Source: JBFFMO01 sp041390025 (GTDB taxonomy: Bacteria; Myxococcota_A; Bradymonadia; Bradymonadales; Bradymonadaceae). Taken from it: a stretch of 64,000 nucleotides of DNA. The first letter of the stretch is position 1; each line of letters opens with the position of its first letter. The stretch spans positions 62,001 to 126,000 of the forward strand of contig JAWKQR010000005.1 of NCBI GenBank assembly GCA_041390025.1, read 5' to 3'. The notes beneath the pieces are model-generated. The model was not told where the DNA came from and made no database searches. It saw nothing but the letters and a program-made list of their open reading frames with translations. A program made the translations under genes and the position numbers. Positions 20,105-28,874 of this stretch are shown here, in pieces.

Positions 20105-21038
20105 ATGAATTCACCGTTTAAGAATCTTCGACTGCCGGTCATCGCCGCGCCGATGTTCCTGGTTTCAGGCCCGGCGCTGACCATCGCGTGTTGCAAGGCC
20201 GGCATTGTCGGAACATTCCCCGCGCTCAACCAACGCACCACCGAAGGTTTTGCGCAGTGGGTCGACGACATTCGGGCCGAGGTGGGTGACGCTCCTTTTG
20301 GCGTGAATCTGATCGTGCATCGCTCAGATCCTCGGCTGGAAGCGGACCTGAAGGTCTGCGTCGAAAAGAAGGTTCCGTTGGTGATTACGTCGCTCGGTGC
20401 GGTTTCCGAGGTGGTCGAAGCCGTGCACAGCTATGGCGGTGTGGTTTTCCACGACATCACCAACCGACGTCACGCCGAGAAAGCCGCCGAGGCCGGAGTG
20501 GACGGCGTGATCTTGGTCAGCGGCGGTGCCGGCGGACACGCTGGTACCATCAATCCGTTTGCGCTGATGGCCGAGGTACGAAGCTTCTTCAAGGGGACGG
20601 TCATCCTCGCAGGGGCGATCTCGAGTGGTCGCGACGTGGCGGCTGCTGTGGCGATGGGCGCGGATTACGCCTACATGGGGACGCGCTTCATCGCGACAAC
20701 CGAGGCCGACGCGCAGCCTGAATACAAACAGATGCTCATTGACGCGCATCCGCAAGATATCGTGCACACGCCTGCAGTGTCCAGGTGCCTGCGAATTTCA
20801 TGCGACAAGTCTTGAGGCCAATGGGTTTGACATGCGAGCGCTGACCGACGCCGGGCACGTCGATTTTGGCAAAAAACTCACGGTCAGCGACGAAGCAAAA
20901 GCCTGGAAAACCGTGTGGTCAGCTGGGCATGGTGTGGCTGCGATCACCGACCAACCCAGCGTTGAGGAGTTGGTTCACGCATGGTTGCTGAATTCGGGGA
21001 AGCTCGACGAGCGCTGCGTCCGTCAAAATCCGCAGTGA
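20105..21038 (+). CDS. Nitronate monooxygenase (NPD family), frameshifted near the 3' end
   Basis: The main frame (20105-20815) has the FMN barrel of nitronate monooxygenase/2-nitropropane dioxygenase: LRLPVIAAPMFLVSGPALTI, VILVSGGAGGHAGTINPFAL (phosphate loop and the catalytic His in GGHAG), VILAGAISSGRDVAAAVAMG and ADYAYMGTRFIAT. Near 20780-20810 the frame changes twice, then SLEANGFDMRAL and WSAGHGVAAI complete the C-terminus to 21038. The enzyme oxidises nitronates or acts as an FMN enoyl reductase-like protein. AAGGAG precedes the ATG. PfaD belongs to the same superfamily, but this gene lies 37 kb from the PUFA cluster. Confidence 0.8.
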
Positions 21039-21109
21039 AAGTCAGCGCACAAGGACAGCGCATGGGTGCCCCGTCGGGCGCCCGGCGAGCTGGAGAAAAG
21101 GAGGAATCC

Positions 21110-21827
21110 ATGGGTCGTTTTTGAAGCCCGCAAGGCGCAGAAGTTCGCGCGCTGGGACCGTGGCCAAGACGTTTACACGCCTAGGCAAAGACATCGCGAT
21201 CGCCGTCAAGGCGGGGGGCCCCGACCCGGATTCCAACCCACGGCTGCGGCGTGTTCTGCAGAACTGTCGCGCCGCGTCGATGCCGCGCGACAACATCGAA
21301 AGCGCCATCAAACGGGCAGCGGGCGAAGAACAGAAAGACTACGAAGAGATCATCTACGAGGGTTACGCCCCAACGGCGTTCCGATCTTGGTGGTCACGGC
21401 GACCGATAGCCCGACCCGCACCGTGGCCAACGTGCGCATGCATTTCAACAAGGGTGGCGGCAACATGGGCACGTCGGGTTCGGTGAGCTTTATGTTTACT
21501 CACATGGGCGTGTTCCGCCTCGATCCTGAAGGCATTGACCCCGAGGAGCTCGAGCTCGAGCTGATCGACTTTGGCCTTGAAGAGATGGGAGAAGGCGAGG
21601 GCGAGAAGGGCGAGAAACAGCTGATTGTACGCTGCCCGTTCAACGAGTTCGGCACGATGCAGCAGGCGCTTGAATCGCGAGGCATCACGCCAATTTCATC
21701 GGAAGACGAGTACATCCCAACCACCTGGACCGAGCTTGAGGAAGAGCAGGCCGATGAAGTCCTAAAGCTCATCGACCGCCTTGAGCAGGACGATGACGTC
21801 CAGAAGGTGTTCCACAACCTCGCCTGA
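21110..21827 (+). CDS. yebC: YebC/PmpR-like protein, frameshifted
   Basis: The joined reading starts MGRF at 21110 behind AAGGAGG and continues EARKAQKFA, TVAKTFTRLGKDIAIAVKAG, PRLRRVLQNCRAASMPRDNI, IYEGYAP, then VRMHFNKGGGNMGTSGSVSF and a Glu-rich third domain ending at 21827. All three YebC domains are present. YebC proteins were named as transcription regulators and newer work ties them to translation at proline stretches. Two or three frame changes (about 21120-21165 and about 21370) are needed; in a normally conserved gene this points to sequence error. Confidence 0.8.
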
Positions 21828-21885
21828 AAATGTGGGGCCTTGCATCGTCGGTGGTGCCCGGTAAAGTGCTCGCCGGAGGTCCCCG

Positions 21886-23259
21886 ATGATGCACGTTCTG
21901 CAGCTCCTGTTTGGCCTGAAAAGCCCCGTTGATCGAAAGACTTACCTAATCGCTGGGTTAAGCCTCGCCGTGTTGAAGTACGCGATCGATGCCGTCTTGG
22001 TCTACGTCACGACGGGCAAAATCTGGTCGTTGCTCGCGTACCTGTCCCCTGTCTTGATGTTACGCGCCGAGGCGCTCGGCGACGGGCCTGCGCCAGAGAT
22101 GTTGCTGTGGGGCATGGCCGCCTACGCGTTGCCCTTCGCATGGGTTGGCCTGAGCATGTCCGTGCGCCGTGCTGCGGATTCGGGATCGTCGCCTTGGTTG
22201 GGCGTGGGCTTCCTTGTCCCGGTGCTGAACTGGATCATCATCGCGTATCTTTGTTACGCGCCTTCACGCGCCGGTTGGGCCCCGGAGGTCTCGGAGGGCG
22301 AGATTCTGCCCACCGATCTCAAAACGGCGTTGGCCAGCGTAGGTCTGGGTGTAGCGTTGACGATGTCGATGGTCGCCACGAGCGTGTTTGTGCTCGGCGA
22401 GTACGGTTGGACGTTGTTCATTGGCACCCCGTTTGTTGTGGGCATGTTGGCCGGATGGTTGACCAATCGAAGCGGGCGACGCAGCGCGATGTCCGCGGTT
22501 TTGACCGCCGTCCTCGCCATCACCCTCAGCGGAGTCGCGACGTTGTTGTTCGCCTTGGAGGGTTTCATCTGCATCGCGATGGCCGCGTTGCCAGCTTATG
22601 TCGTCGCGATGGCTGGGGCGTTGCTCGGGCGTGCGATTGCGAACTCAAGGCGGTCCAAGGACTTGTTGGGGGTCAGTGTCATTGTCGCGTGTCTGCCGTT
22701 TCTGGCAGGCGCTGAAACGCTCCACGAAGACCACACGCTGTACGAGGTCGAGACGACGGTGGAGATCGACGCTTCGCCCTTGGAGGTTTGGGAGCATGTC
22801 ATCAACTTCACCGAGCTCGACCCACCTGCGGACTGGGTGGTCGCCACGGGCGTGGCCTACCCGATACGCGCGAAGCTGATCGGAGAGGGCGTGGGAGCTG
22901 TGCGGCACTGTGAGTTTTCGACAGGACCCTTCGTCGAGCCCATCACGCGTTGGGAGCCGGGCAAACGACTGTCGTTTGATGTGTTGTCGCAACCTGTGCC
23001 CATGAAGGAATGGAGCCCCTACCGCGAGATTCACCCCCCGCACTTGGACGGGTACCTGCGCTCCAAGCGCGGAGAGTTTCGCTTTGTTGAACTTCCCGGT
23101 GGCCGCACGCGTTTGGAGGGCAGCACCTGGTACGAGATCGACATCGCGCCCGAAAGCTACTGGTCGATCATGTCCGACACGATCATCCATCGCATCCATC
23201 TGCGCGTGCTTGAGCACGTCAAGAAGGAAGCCGAGGCTGCAAAGCTCGCCGCGCGTTAA
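21886..23259 (+). CDS. Membrane protein with C-terminal SRPBCC domain
   Basis: The 457-residue protein has two parts. The first 275 residues hold about seven hydrophobic helices, and the opening (LFGLKSPVDRKTYLIAGLSL, then SMSVRRAADSGSSPWLGVGF) resembles DUF805 membrane proteins. From about residue 285 a SRPBCC/polyketide cyclase-type domain follows (YEVETTVEIDASPLEVWEHV, EFRFVELPGGRTRLEGSTWY), which usually binds a hydrophobic ligand. The start has GGAGG upstream. It ends 4 bp into the convergent carbonic anhydrase gene. The function is unknown; lipid or hydrophobic ligand handling at the membrane is a guess. Confidence 0.65.
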   Translation: MMHVLQLLFGLKSPVDRKTYLIAGLSLAVLKYAIDAVLVYVTTGKIWSLLAYLSPVLMLRAEALGDGPAPEMLLWGMAAYALPFAWVGLSMSVRRAADSGSSPWLGVGFLVPVLNWIIIAYLCYAPSRAGWAPEVSEGEILPTDLKTALASVGLGVALTMSMVATSVFVLGEYGWTLFIGTPFVVGMLAGWLTNRSGRRSAMSAVLTAVLAITLSGVATLLFALEGFICIAMAALPAYVVAMAGALLGRAIANSRRSKDLLGVSVIVACLPFLAGAETLHEDHTLYEVETTVEIDASPLEVWEHVINFTELDPPADWVVATGVAYPIRAKLIGEGVGAVRHCEFSTGPFVEPITRWEPGKRLSFDVLSQPVPMKEWSPYREIHPPHLDGYLRSKRGEFRFVELPGGRTRLEGSTWYEIDIAPESYWSIMSDTIIHRIHLRVLEHVKKEAEAAKLAAR

Positions 23260-23900
23260 CCCGGTTCGAGGCGGTAAATCTTCTGGATGCGCTCAAGAAT
23301 GGGCACAAACGGAATCTCAAGGTCGATCAGAAGACCATTGCGTAGATCGTAGACCCAGCCATGAACTTCGGGATGCTTGTCACGCAGCCAACGTCGCTGC
23401 ACCCATGATGTTTTGATGACGTTGATGCACTGCTCTTGAACGTTGAGCTCGACCAGCCGACGAAACCGCATGTCAGGGTCGGTGATGCTGTCGAGCTCGT
23501 CTTGGTGGGTCCGGAAGACGTCGCGAACCTCACGCAGCCAACCGTTCATGAGCCCCATGTCTTGCTGCTGCATGGCGGCCGCAACACCACCACACCCGTA
23601 GTGGCCACACACGACGATGTGTTTGACGTCGAGCACGTCGACCGCGTACTGCAGCGCGGAGTGCAGGTTCATGTCGATGTTGCACACCAAGTTCGCGACG
23701 TTGCGATGGACAAAAACGTCCCCGGGCTCCAAGCCCATGATTTCGTTGGCCGGCACACGCGAGTCCGAGCAACCGATGTAAAAAAACTCGGGACGTTGTT
23801 GAGAAGCTAGCCGTTCAAAGAAGTCTGGCCTCTCGGCCGTTTTTTGCGCCACCCACCGGCGGTTGTTCTCGAACACTTGGTCGTAGAGAGGATCGCTCAT
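23256..23900 (-). CDS. can: Beta-class carbonic anhydrase (cytosolic)
   Basis: The 214-residue protein starts MSDPLYDQVFENNRRWVAQK, like E. coli Can. Zinc ligands are in YIGCSDSRVPAN (Cys42-like, with Asp-Arg) and VCGHYGCGGVAAA (His, Cys). It lacks a signal peptide, so it supplies bicarbonate in the cytosol. It begins 5 nt after the stop of the FHA gene and is likely in the same operon. It is a paralogue of the lipoprotein enzyme encoded at 12083 but clearly diverged. Confidence 0.95.
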   Translation of the reverse strand: MSDPLYDQVFENNRRWVAQKTAERPDFFERLASQQRPEFFYIGCSDSRVPANEIMGLEPGDVFVHRNVANLVCNIDMNLHSALQYAVDVLDVKHIVVCGHYGCGGVAAAMQQQDMGLMNGWLREVRDVFRTHQDELDSITDPDMRFRRLVELNVQEQCINVIKTSWVQRRWLRDKHPEVHGWVYDLRNGLLIDLEIPFVPILERIQKIYRLEPG

Positions 23901-23904
23901 GTCG

Positions 23905-24444
23905 TCACATCGGTTGGAATCCGGCCATCACAGCCACACGCTGACAGAACGTTCTCGCCGTCAGAAATTCGAAGAGGTATCGGCCGAGCACAATCTCGTC
24001 TTCGGACTCGATAGGATGAGGAACAAAAGGCTTGAGCTGGGTGCCCTGAACGATGGTGGGATTGTGGGCACCGAGGTCCATGACCAGATGCGCATTCTCG
24101 CTCGTTCGTTGGAACTCGCAGTGGCGCTGCGAGATGGAGTACTCGGGGATGATGATGTCGTTGTCTGACGAGCGCCCCACGCGCACGTTCTTGGACTCCG
24201 GACCAAAGGGGGCTTTCTCGATCCGCCAGACCCGACGGTAAATGGCCTTGGTCTCTTGCGCGTTCATGTCCAACGACGCCAAAAACGTCTGCGCGCCACC
24301 ACGCTCGCCGTTTTCGGCCAAACTCCCCACGACGCCAAGGCCCAGCAAGACAGCGACACCGTGTTCGGTCGCGAACGTGCTCGGTCCAAGCGCCTTGCAG
24401 AGGTCGATGTATGAATCGATGTGTTTCGTCATCGCGGCCATCAT
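23905..24444 (-). CDS. FHA domain protein
   Basis: The product (about 179 residues) ends in an FHA domain: KNVRVGRSSDNDIIIPEYSI, SQRHCEFQ, LGAHNPTIVQGTQL, with the conserved GR, SxxH and N residues that bind phosphothreonine. The first 85 residues are helical and unrecognised. FHA proteins read Ser/Thr kinase signals; a kinase gene is present at 35734. The start is uncertain (24444, 24432 or 24474) because no ribosome site stands out. It is followed after 4 nt by can. Confidence 0.75.
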   Translation of the reverse strand: MMAAMTKHIDSYIDLCKALGPSTFATEHGVAVLLGLGVVGSLAENGERGGAQTFLASLDMNAQETKAIYRRVWRIEKAPFGPESKNVRVGRSSDNDIIIPEYSISQRHCEFQRTSENAHLVMDLGAHNPTIVQGTQLKPFVPHPIESEDEIVLGRYLFEFLTARTFCQRVAVMAGFQPM

Positions 24445-24539
24445 ACTTAAGTCGCTCGGTGGCTGCATTCCCAAACATTGCGCAACTTCGAGCGCGGTTG
24501 GGGCATCGTCTTAGGGTAGTGCTCACATGGAGTTACCCA

Positions 24540-25562
24540 ATGTCCGATAAAGTCCTGAAAACCTTCGCGCTCGATTCGATGCCGTGGCCGACGATCGACC
24601 CCTTTTTATTCTGCGTGCACCACGTGGACAACTATCCAGCCGGAGACGCACGCATGGCACCCGCCACGGGTGTTTCGGGGCGCCAGATCGGGATGGACTT
24701 CTCGGGAAAGGATGGGTGGAGCATGTACCACGGGGACGTGGTGCCGGGGTTTCCAGGACACCCGCACCGTGGCTTCGAGACAGTCACAATCGCGCGAAAC
24801 GGATTCATCGACCACTCCGACTCGCTTGGCGCACGGGCCCGATTCGGGCATGGCGACGTGCAATGGATGACGGCGGGGAAGGGCGTCGTGCATTCCGAGA
24901 TGTTCCCACTTGTGCACGCCGACGCGCCCAACCCAACTGAGCTGTTCCAAATCTGGTTGAACTTGCCGCGGGCCAAGAAGTTGGTCGAGCCACACTTTAC
25001 GATGTTCTGGTCCGAGAACGTGCCGCACAAGACTGTTGTCGACGATGCCCACAAGAGCACCCACGTGACGGTCATCGCGGGCGCGTTCGATGACTTGAAG
25101 CCACTCTCGCCCCCACCCGACTCGTGGGCGTCTTCTCCGGAGTCGAGCTTGGCCATCTGGACGGCCAAAATGGAGCCGGGCGCCTCATTTGACTTGCCCG
25201 TCGAGTCGCGCGATTGCGTCCGGACATTGTACTTCTTCGCGGGCTCAACTCTGGCGGTTGATGGCCAGACGGTGGCGCGCGGGCACGGCGTGGTGGTGGA
25301 GCCGTCGGTGCCGGTCAAGCTCGTCAACGGCGACCAGCCCGCGGAGATCTTGGTGCTTCAGGGGCGACCGATTGGGGAGCCGGTCGCTCAACACGGTCCG
25401 TTTGTGATGAACCACCCGGGTGAGATTCGGCAGGCGATGATCGACTACCAAGAGACGCAGTTTGGAGGGTGGCCGTGGGCGACCGACGGCCCGGTGCACG
25501 AGCGGCATCTTGGCCGGTTCGCCGTCCATGGCGATGGTCGCCAGGAGCAGCCCGAGGGTTAG
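24540..25562 (+). CDS. Pirin family protein
   Basis: The 340-residue product has the pirin bicupin pattern: GFPGHPHRGFETVTI with two metal-binding His, then GVVHSEMFP with the further His and Glu, and a C-terminal cupin with GHGVVVEPSVPV. Pirins bind iron or other metals; some act as quercetin dioxygenases or as co-regulators. The ATG at 24540 has GGAG 7 nt upstream. The stop overlaps that of hupE by 4 bp, convergently. Confidence 0.9.
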   Translation: MSDKVLKTFALDSMPWPTIDPFLFCVHHVDNYPAGDARMAPATGVSGRQIGMDFSGKDGWSMYHGDVVPGFPGHPHRGFETVTIARNGFIDHSDSLGARARFGHGDVQWMTAGKGVVHSEMFPLVHADAPNPTELFQIWLNLPRAKKLVEPHFTMFWSENVPHKTVVDDAHKSTHVTVIAGAFDDLKPLSPPPDSWASSPESSLAIWTAKMEPGASFDLPVESRDCVRTLYFFAGSTLAVDGQTVARGHGVVVEPSVPVKLVNGDQPAEILVLQGRPIGEPVAQHGPFVMNHPGEIRQAMIDYQETQFGGWPWATDGPVHERHLGRFAVHGDGRQEQPEG

Positions 25563-26134
25563 GCGACAAGTGTCGCGACGCCAAAGACCGTCGCGATCGC
25601 GGCCCCGACCCAGCGGAGAGCGTCTCGTCCATGCGTCGCGGTCAGTTTCTGACCCACCGCGACTGCTGCCAAGTGCAAAGCAAGCGTCGCGGAAGAGAAG
25701 CCAACCACGAAGGTGATGGGGTGAGCCGCACCCAATTCGGATCCATGGGCAAACCCGTGAAAGACCGCAAAGCTCGCGACCAAGAACGCGCCGAGGTTTT
25801 GCGACACCTTCTGCTCCACCCACAGAGCGGCGCCAAGCACAACCACGCTGACCGATACCATCGACTCGACAGCCACTGACGACGGCGCAAACGCGGTCAA
25901 CATAACGCCCAAAATCATGCAGCCCACGAACGCGAGTGGATAGACCGCCGCTTGGCGAAATGTGGGAGCACGGCTCGCGAGCAGGCCACTGGCGACAATT
26001 GCCAGAAAGTGGTCCAAGCCCGTCAACGGATGGATGAAACCGCTGATGACGCTTACGTCGTGTCCGGGATGCGCGAACGCAGTCGCCGGAATCAGCAGCA
26101 GGGTTAAAAGGGACAGGTTGGGAATCAAACGCAT
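25559..26134 (-). CDS. hupE: HupE/UreJ family membrane protein
   Basis: The 191-residue protein has a signal peptide ending AFAHPGHD and about six membrane helices. The signature FIHPLTGLDHFLAIVASGLL and VFHGFAHGSEL histidine motifs are those of HupE/UreJ nickel (or cobalt) carriers. It probably brings Ni2+ across the inner membrane. No hydrogenase or urease genes are visible in the window, so its client enzyme must be elsewhere. Confidence 0.9.
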   Translation of the reverse strand: MRLIPNLSLLTLLLIPATAFAHPGHDVSVISGFIHPLTGLDHFLAIVASGLLASRAPTFRQAAVYPLAFVGCMILGVMLTAFAPSSVAVESMVSVSVVVLGAALWVEQKVSQNLGAFLVASFAVFHGFAHGSELGAAHPITFVVGFSSATLALHLAAVAVGQKLTATHGRDALRWVGAAIATVFGVATLVA

Positions 26135-26197
26135 TCAGGCTCCAACAATCTGGGGGGCCTGAACATACCAGTCGTCACCGAGGCCGCAAGCCGGCAA

Positions 26198-26962
26198 TCA
26201 ATCGTCGTCGCGCAATTCCGAGGACTCTCGAACGTTCGAGCGGATCTCGGATTCGATCTCGCCGGGGAGCTCGCCGCATTCACTCTCGGGGTCGATGACC
26301 ACCTGGTCGTCGTCCACGTCGTCTTCGATGCACTGTTCGATCGCAACGCCTGAAATCCACTGGCCTGCGTCGTAATCAACGACGAAGCGACTGCCGGGCA
26401 CAAGCCCTGCCGACGGCTCGATCGTGATGTCTTCGTCGAAGTCCAAGCGAAGTTCGATGGTGTTGGCGAGCCCCTCGTTGTCAAACCCGGCGCTGATCAC
26501 GAATCCGTGGTCAAGCAGGGGGTCGCCCGCGACGACGCCCGGTGCGCCTGCGCTCGCGCGAGACAAGCGGTACGTGAAGCGGGTGTATTTGAGGTCAGGC
26601 ACGGTGACCCCGGGCAGGTTTGACGCCGCAAGCAGGTCGAGCGCGTATCCTTGGTCCACAGACACGACAGCACCGTCGACGGCGTCGTTGCATGTCGAAC
26701 CGCTGAAAGCCGTGGGCTCAATGTCGGCGCAAGCGATGCCCGCGGGGGCGGCCAATTGCACGTTCGTGACAAACGCTCGGGCTGTCTCGATCGTGTAGAG
26801 ACGCCCCGAGGCATCGGTGAACTGAGGACGCGCGTCCGCCGAGGTCAGTGCGCTAGAGACCGTGAAACCGATGCTCACGGGGTTGCCGATGTGAGAGCCT
26901 GTCTTGGCATCACCGCACCCAGCGCTCAACACCGCGAGAGCGACATAGGGGAAAAACTTCAT
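26198..26962 (-). CDS. Lipoprotein paired with a TIGR02147 regulator
   Basis: The 254-residue protein starts MKFFPYVALAVLSAGC, a lipoprotein signal with lipobox. The mature part has HIGNPVSIGF near residue 24 and is rich in Asp towards the end, with no recognised enzyme motif. Its ATG overlaps the TGA of the upstream TIGR02147 gene (ATGA), so the two are translationally coupled. It is likely an exported envelope protein whose synthesis is tied to that regulator. The function is unknown. Confidence 0.7.
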   Translation of the reverse strand: MKFFPYVALAVLSAGCGDAKTGSHIGNPVSIGFTVSSALTSADARPQFTDASGRLYTIETARAFVTNVQLAAPAGIACADIEPTAFSGSTCNDAVDGAVVSVDQGYALDLLAASNLPGVTVPDLKYTRFTYRLSRASAGAPGVVAGDPLLDHGFVISAGFDNEGLANTIELRLDFDEDITIEPSAGLVPGSRFVVDYDAGQWISGVAIEQCIEDDVDDDQVVIDPESECGELPGEIESEIRSNVRESSELRDDD

Positions 26963-27792
26963 GGTTTTCTCGACTGACTAAGCGGAAACAGCTGCACATT
27001 CATTTGGTAGACCACATCGGGATCTTCTTGCTCGTCGCAGGATGCCATGAACCGCTCTCGAAAATCACGAAGTTTCGCTTTGAGGTCGGCGACCGAGTCA
27101 CTGCGCACGCACACGGTGATCGCGCTAATGTCTCGCTCATTGGCAGGGACGTCGTCAATCGAGGCGGCGGCGCGCTCCAACATTTGGCGGTGAAATTGTC
27201 GAACCCCTACAACCTGCACCTCATGACCGGCGTCCAACGACGGCTCGCCCCGCGTAATTCGGCCGTTTTCGCGTTCAAGAAGGCCAAGTTCCAACAAAAG
27301 TTCCAGCGACTTTTGCGCCTTGTTCGTGGAAATCTTGGGGCGAAGCTGCTCGGCAATCCACGCGGGGTCGTCTTGAAAGTCGGAGCGCCCGGCGAGCTCC
27401 CGGATGGCCAGGTTGAACCAGTTTGTAAGGTACTCGTACAACATCCCGTCGATGGGTTTTGCCTCAAGGAAACGACGGGTTGCCGCGATGGACTCCATAA
27501 TCCTCGCCCGTTCGTCGGGGTCGGACGCCTGTTCGAAGTCTACGAGCAGCACAAAGAATCGCGTCTCGGCAGCGCTTAGCCCCATCGCTTGTGCGACGCG
27601 AATCGCACTTTCAGGACTAAGATTGCGGTCGCCGTCCATGACCATCTTGAGAAAATTCGAGCTCGTGAATCCGGCCTGCTGCGAGAAGAAGCGGTGCGAG
27701 AATCGCTTCATGTGCTGTTTGGCGGTGGTGTAGTAGTCGAGCATGAACTTTCGATAACTTAGGTATTCGAAGATGTCGGGACGCCAGTTCAT
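26959..27792 (-). CDS. TIGR02147 family protein (possible regulator)
   Basis: The 277-residue product fits TIGR02147/DUF4423: PDIFEYLSYRKFMLDYYTTA, a helix-turn-helix-like stretch SQQAGFTSSNFLKMVMDGDR, NLSPESAIRVAQAMGL, and the RRFLEAKPIDGMLYEYLTNW section. The N-terminus resembles an XRE-type DNA-binding domain, so it may act as a transcription regulator, although no member's mechanism is assumed here. AAGGAGA lies 5 nt before the ATG at 27792. It overlaps the lipoprotein gene and has GTTTAC palindromes upstream. Confidence 0.8.
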   Translation of the reverse strand: MNWRPDIFEYLSYRKFMLDYYTTAKQHMKRFSHRFFSQQAGFTSSNFLKMVMDGDRNLSPESAIRVAQAMGLSAAETRFFVLLVDFEQASDPDERARIMESIAATRRFLEAKPIDGMLYEYLTNWFNLAIRELAGRSDFQDDPAWIAEQLRPKISTNKAQKSLELLLELGLLERENGRITRGEPSLDAGHEVQVVGVRQFHRQMLERAAASIDDVPANERDISAITVCVRSDSVADLKAKLRDFRERFMASCDEQEDPDVVYQMNVQLFPLSQSRKP

Positions 27793-27808
27793 AAGCTCTC
27801 CTTGTCCT

Positions 27809-27883
27809 GTAAACACTACTATGATGGAACTCCCCCTCCTCGATAAGGATACGTGAGGCGAACGTGTTTACGGACAGGTAAAC
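27809..27883. promoter_or_regulatory. GTTTAC/GTAAAC repeated sites
   Basis: Three copies of one 6-mer lie in the divergent gap: GTAAAC at 27809-27814, and the pair GTTTAC-N6-GTAAAC at 27866-27883. The pair forms an 18-bp inverted repeat. They are 17-91 nt upstream of the TIGR02147 start and could be operators for it, or for the PAS-GGDEF gene on the other side. Position and symmetry are the only evidence. Confidence 0.4.
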
Positions 27884-27976
27884 GTCTCGCTCGTCCAGTA
27901 CACAAGAGTCGTCGCTCCTTGACCGCCGGGTTCCGGTGATTCTATTAGTGTGAATAGTGCGAACACTGGAGCAAGC

Positions 27977-28793
27977 ATGCACGATTTCTTGGAGACGGTC
28001 TGGGAGTCCTCCGTGGACGGCATCATCGCGGTCAGCAGGGATGGCAAAATTGTCGCCGCCAATCCGTCGGCACAGCAGATGTTTGGCTACGGTCCCGAGC
28101 TCGTGGGCCGAAACGTTGAGCAGTTGCTTCCGCTGCATCTTCGCGACGCACACCGACAACACCGTGCGGCTTTTGAGGAGGTCGGGCGTGCGCGACGTAT
28201 GACCTCCAATCACTTGGTTGCAATGACCGCAAGTGGAGCTGAGATACCGGTGGATATCACGTTGACCCCCGTCGTTGGCCGCGATGTGACTATCGCCATC
28301 GTCCGGGACGTGACCGCCACCCATGAGCTGCAGGTGCGGTTGCGATACCTTGGATTCCACGATGCGCTAACGGGCGTCTACAACCGTGCATTTTACGAAG
28401 AAGAACTGGAGCGCGCCGAAGTCAGTCGCGCCCGTCCGGTCTCGGTGATCATCGCCGACGTGAACAAGCTCAAACGCATCAATGACACATGGACACGCCG
28501 CGGGCGACCGCGTGTTGTGTGACGTGGCAAACATGCTCAAGCAGGCCGTGCGTGCGGAGGACGTCGTCGCGCGCATTGGGGGTGATGAGTTTGCGGTCCT
28601 GTTGCGAGGGGTCAACGACGCCGCGCTCGCCGACATCGTTCAGCGCATCCAAGCGTTGTCTGCCACGCTCGAACACGGCTATGGCCTCGCCGTCGGGGGT
28701 GCGGTCGGGTTGGCCGGCGATTATCTTGTCGACATTGTCCGACTTGCGGATGCCCGAATGTACACGGTCAAGCGCCAACAAGGGCGAGATTGA
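27977..28793 (+). CDS. PAS-GGDEF protein (probable diguanylate cyclase), one frameshift
   Basis: The N-terminal PAS domain reads VWESSVDGIIAVSRDGKIVA to DVTATHELQ. The GGDEF domain starts LGFHDALTGVYNRAFYEEEL and has ARIGGDEFAVLL, an intact active site. Between RIND and THGHAAGDR the frame jumps near 28485; restoring two bases (an AC unit in a short AC repeat) would join them, which fits the total length modulo three. The joined protein of about 270 residues should make cyclic di-GMP. ATG 27977 has GGAG upstream. No clear I-site was seen. Confidence 0.8.
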
Positions 28794-28874
28794 GACCGAA
28801 GGACCGGGTGTGGTAGACAACGCACGAGGCTTCGGGCAATCTTGTTTTTTACGTGCGTTTGAGCTGGGGATGGG

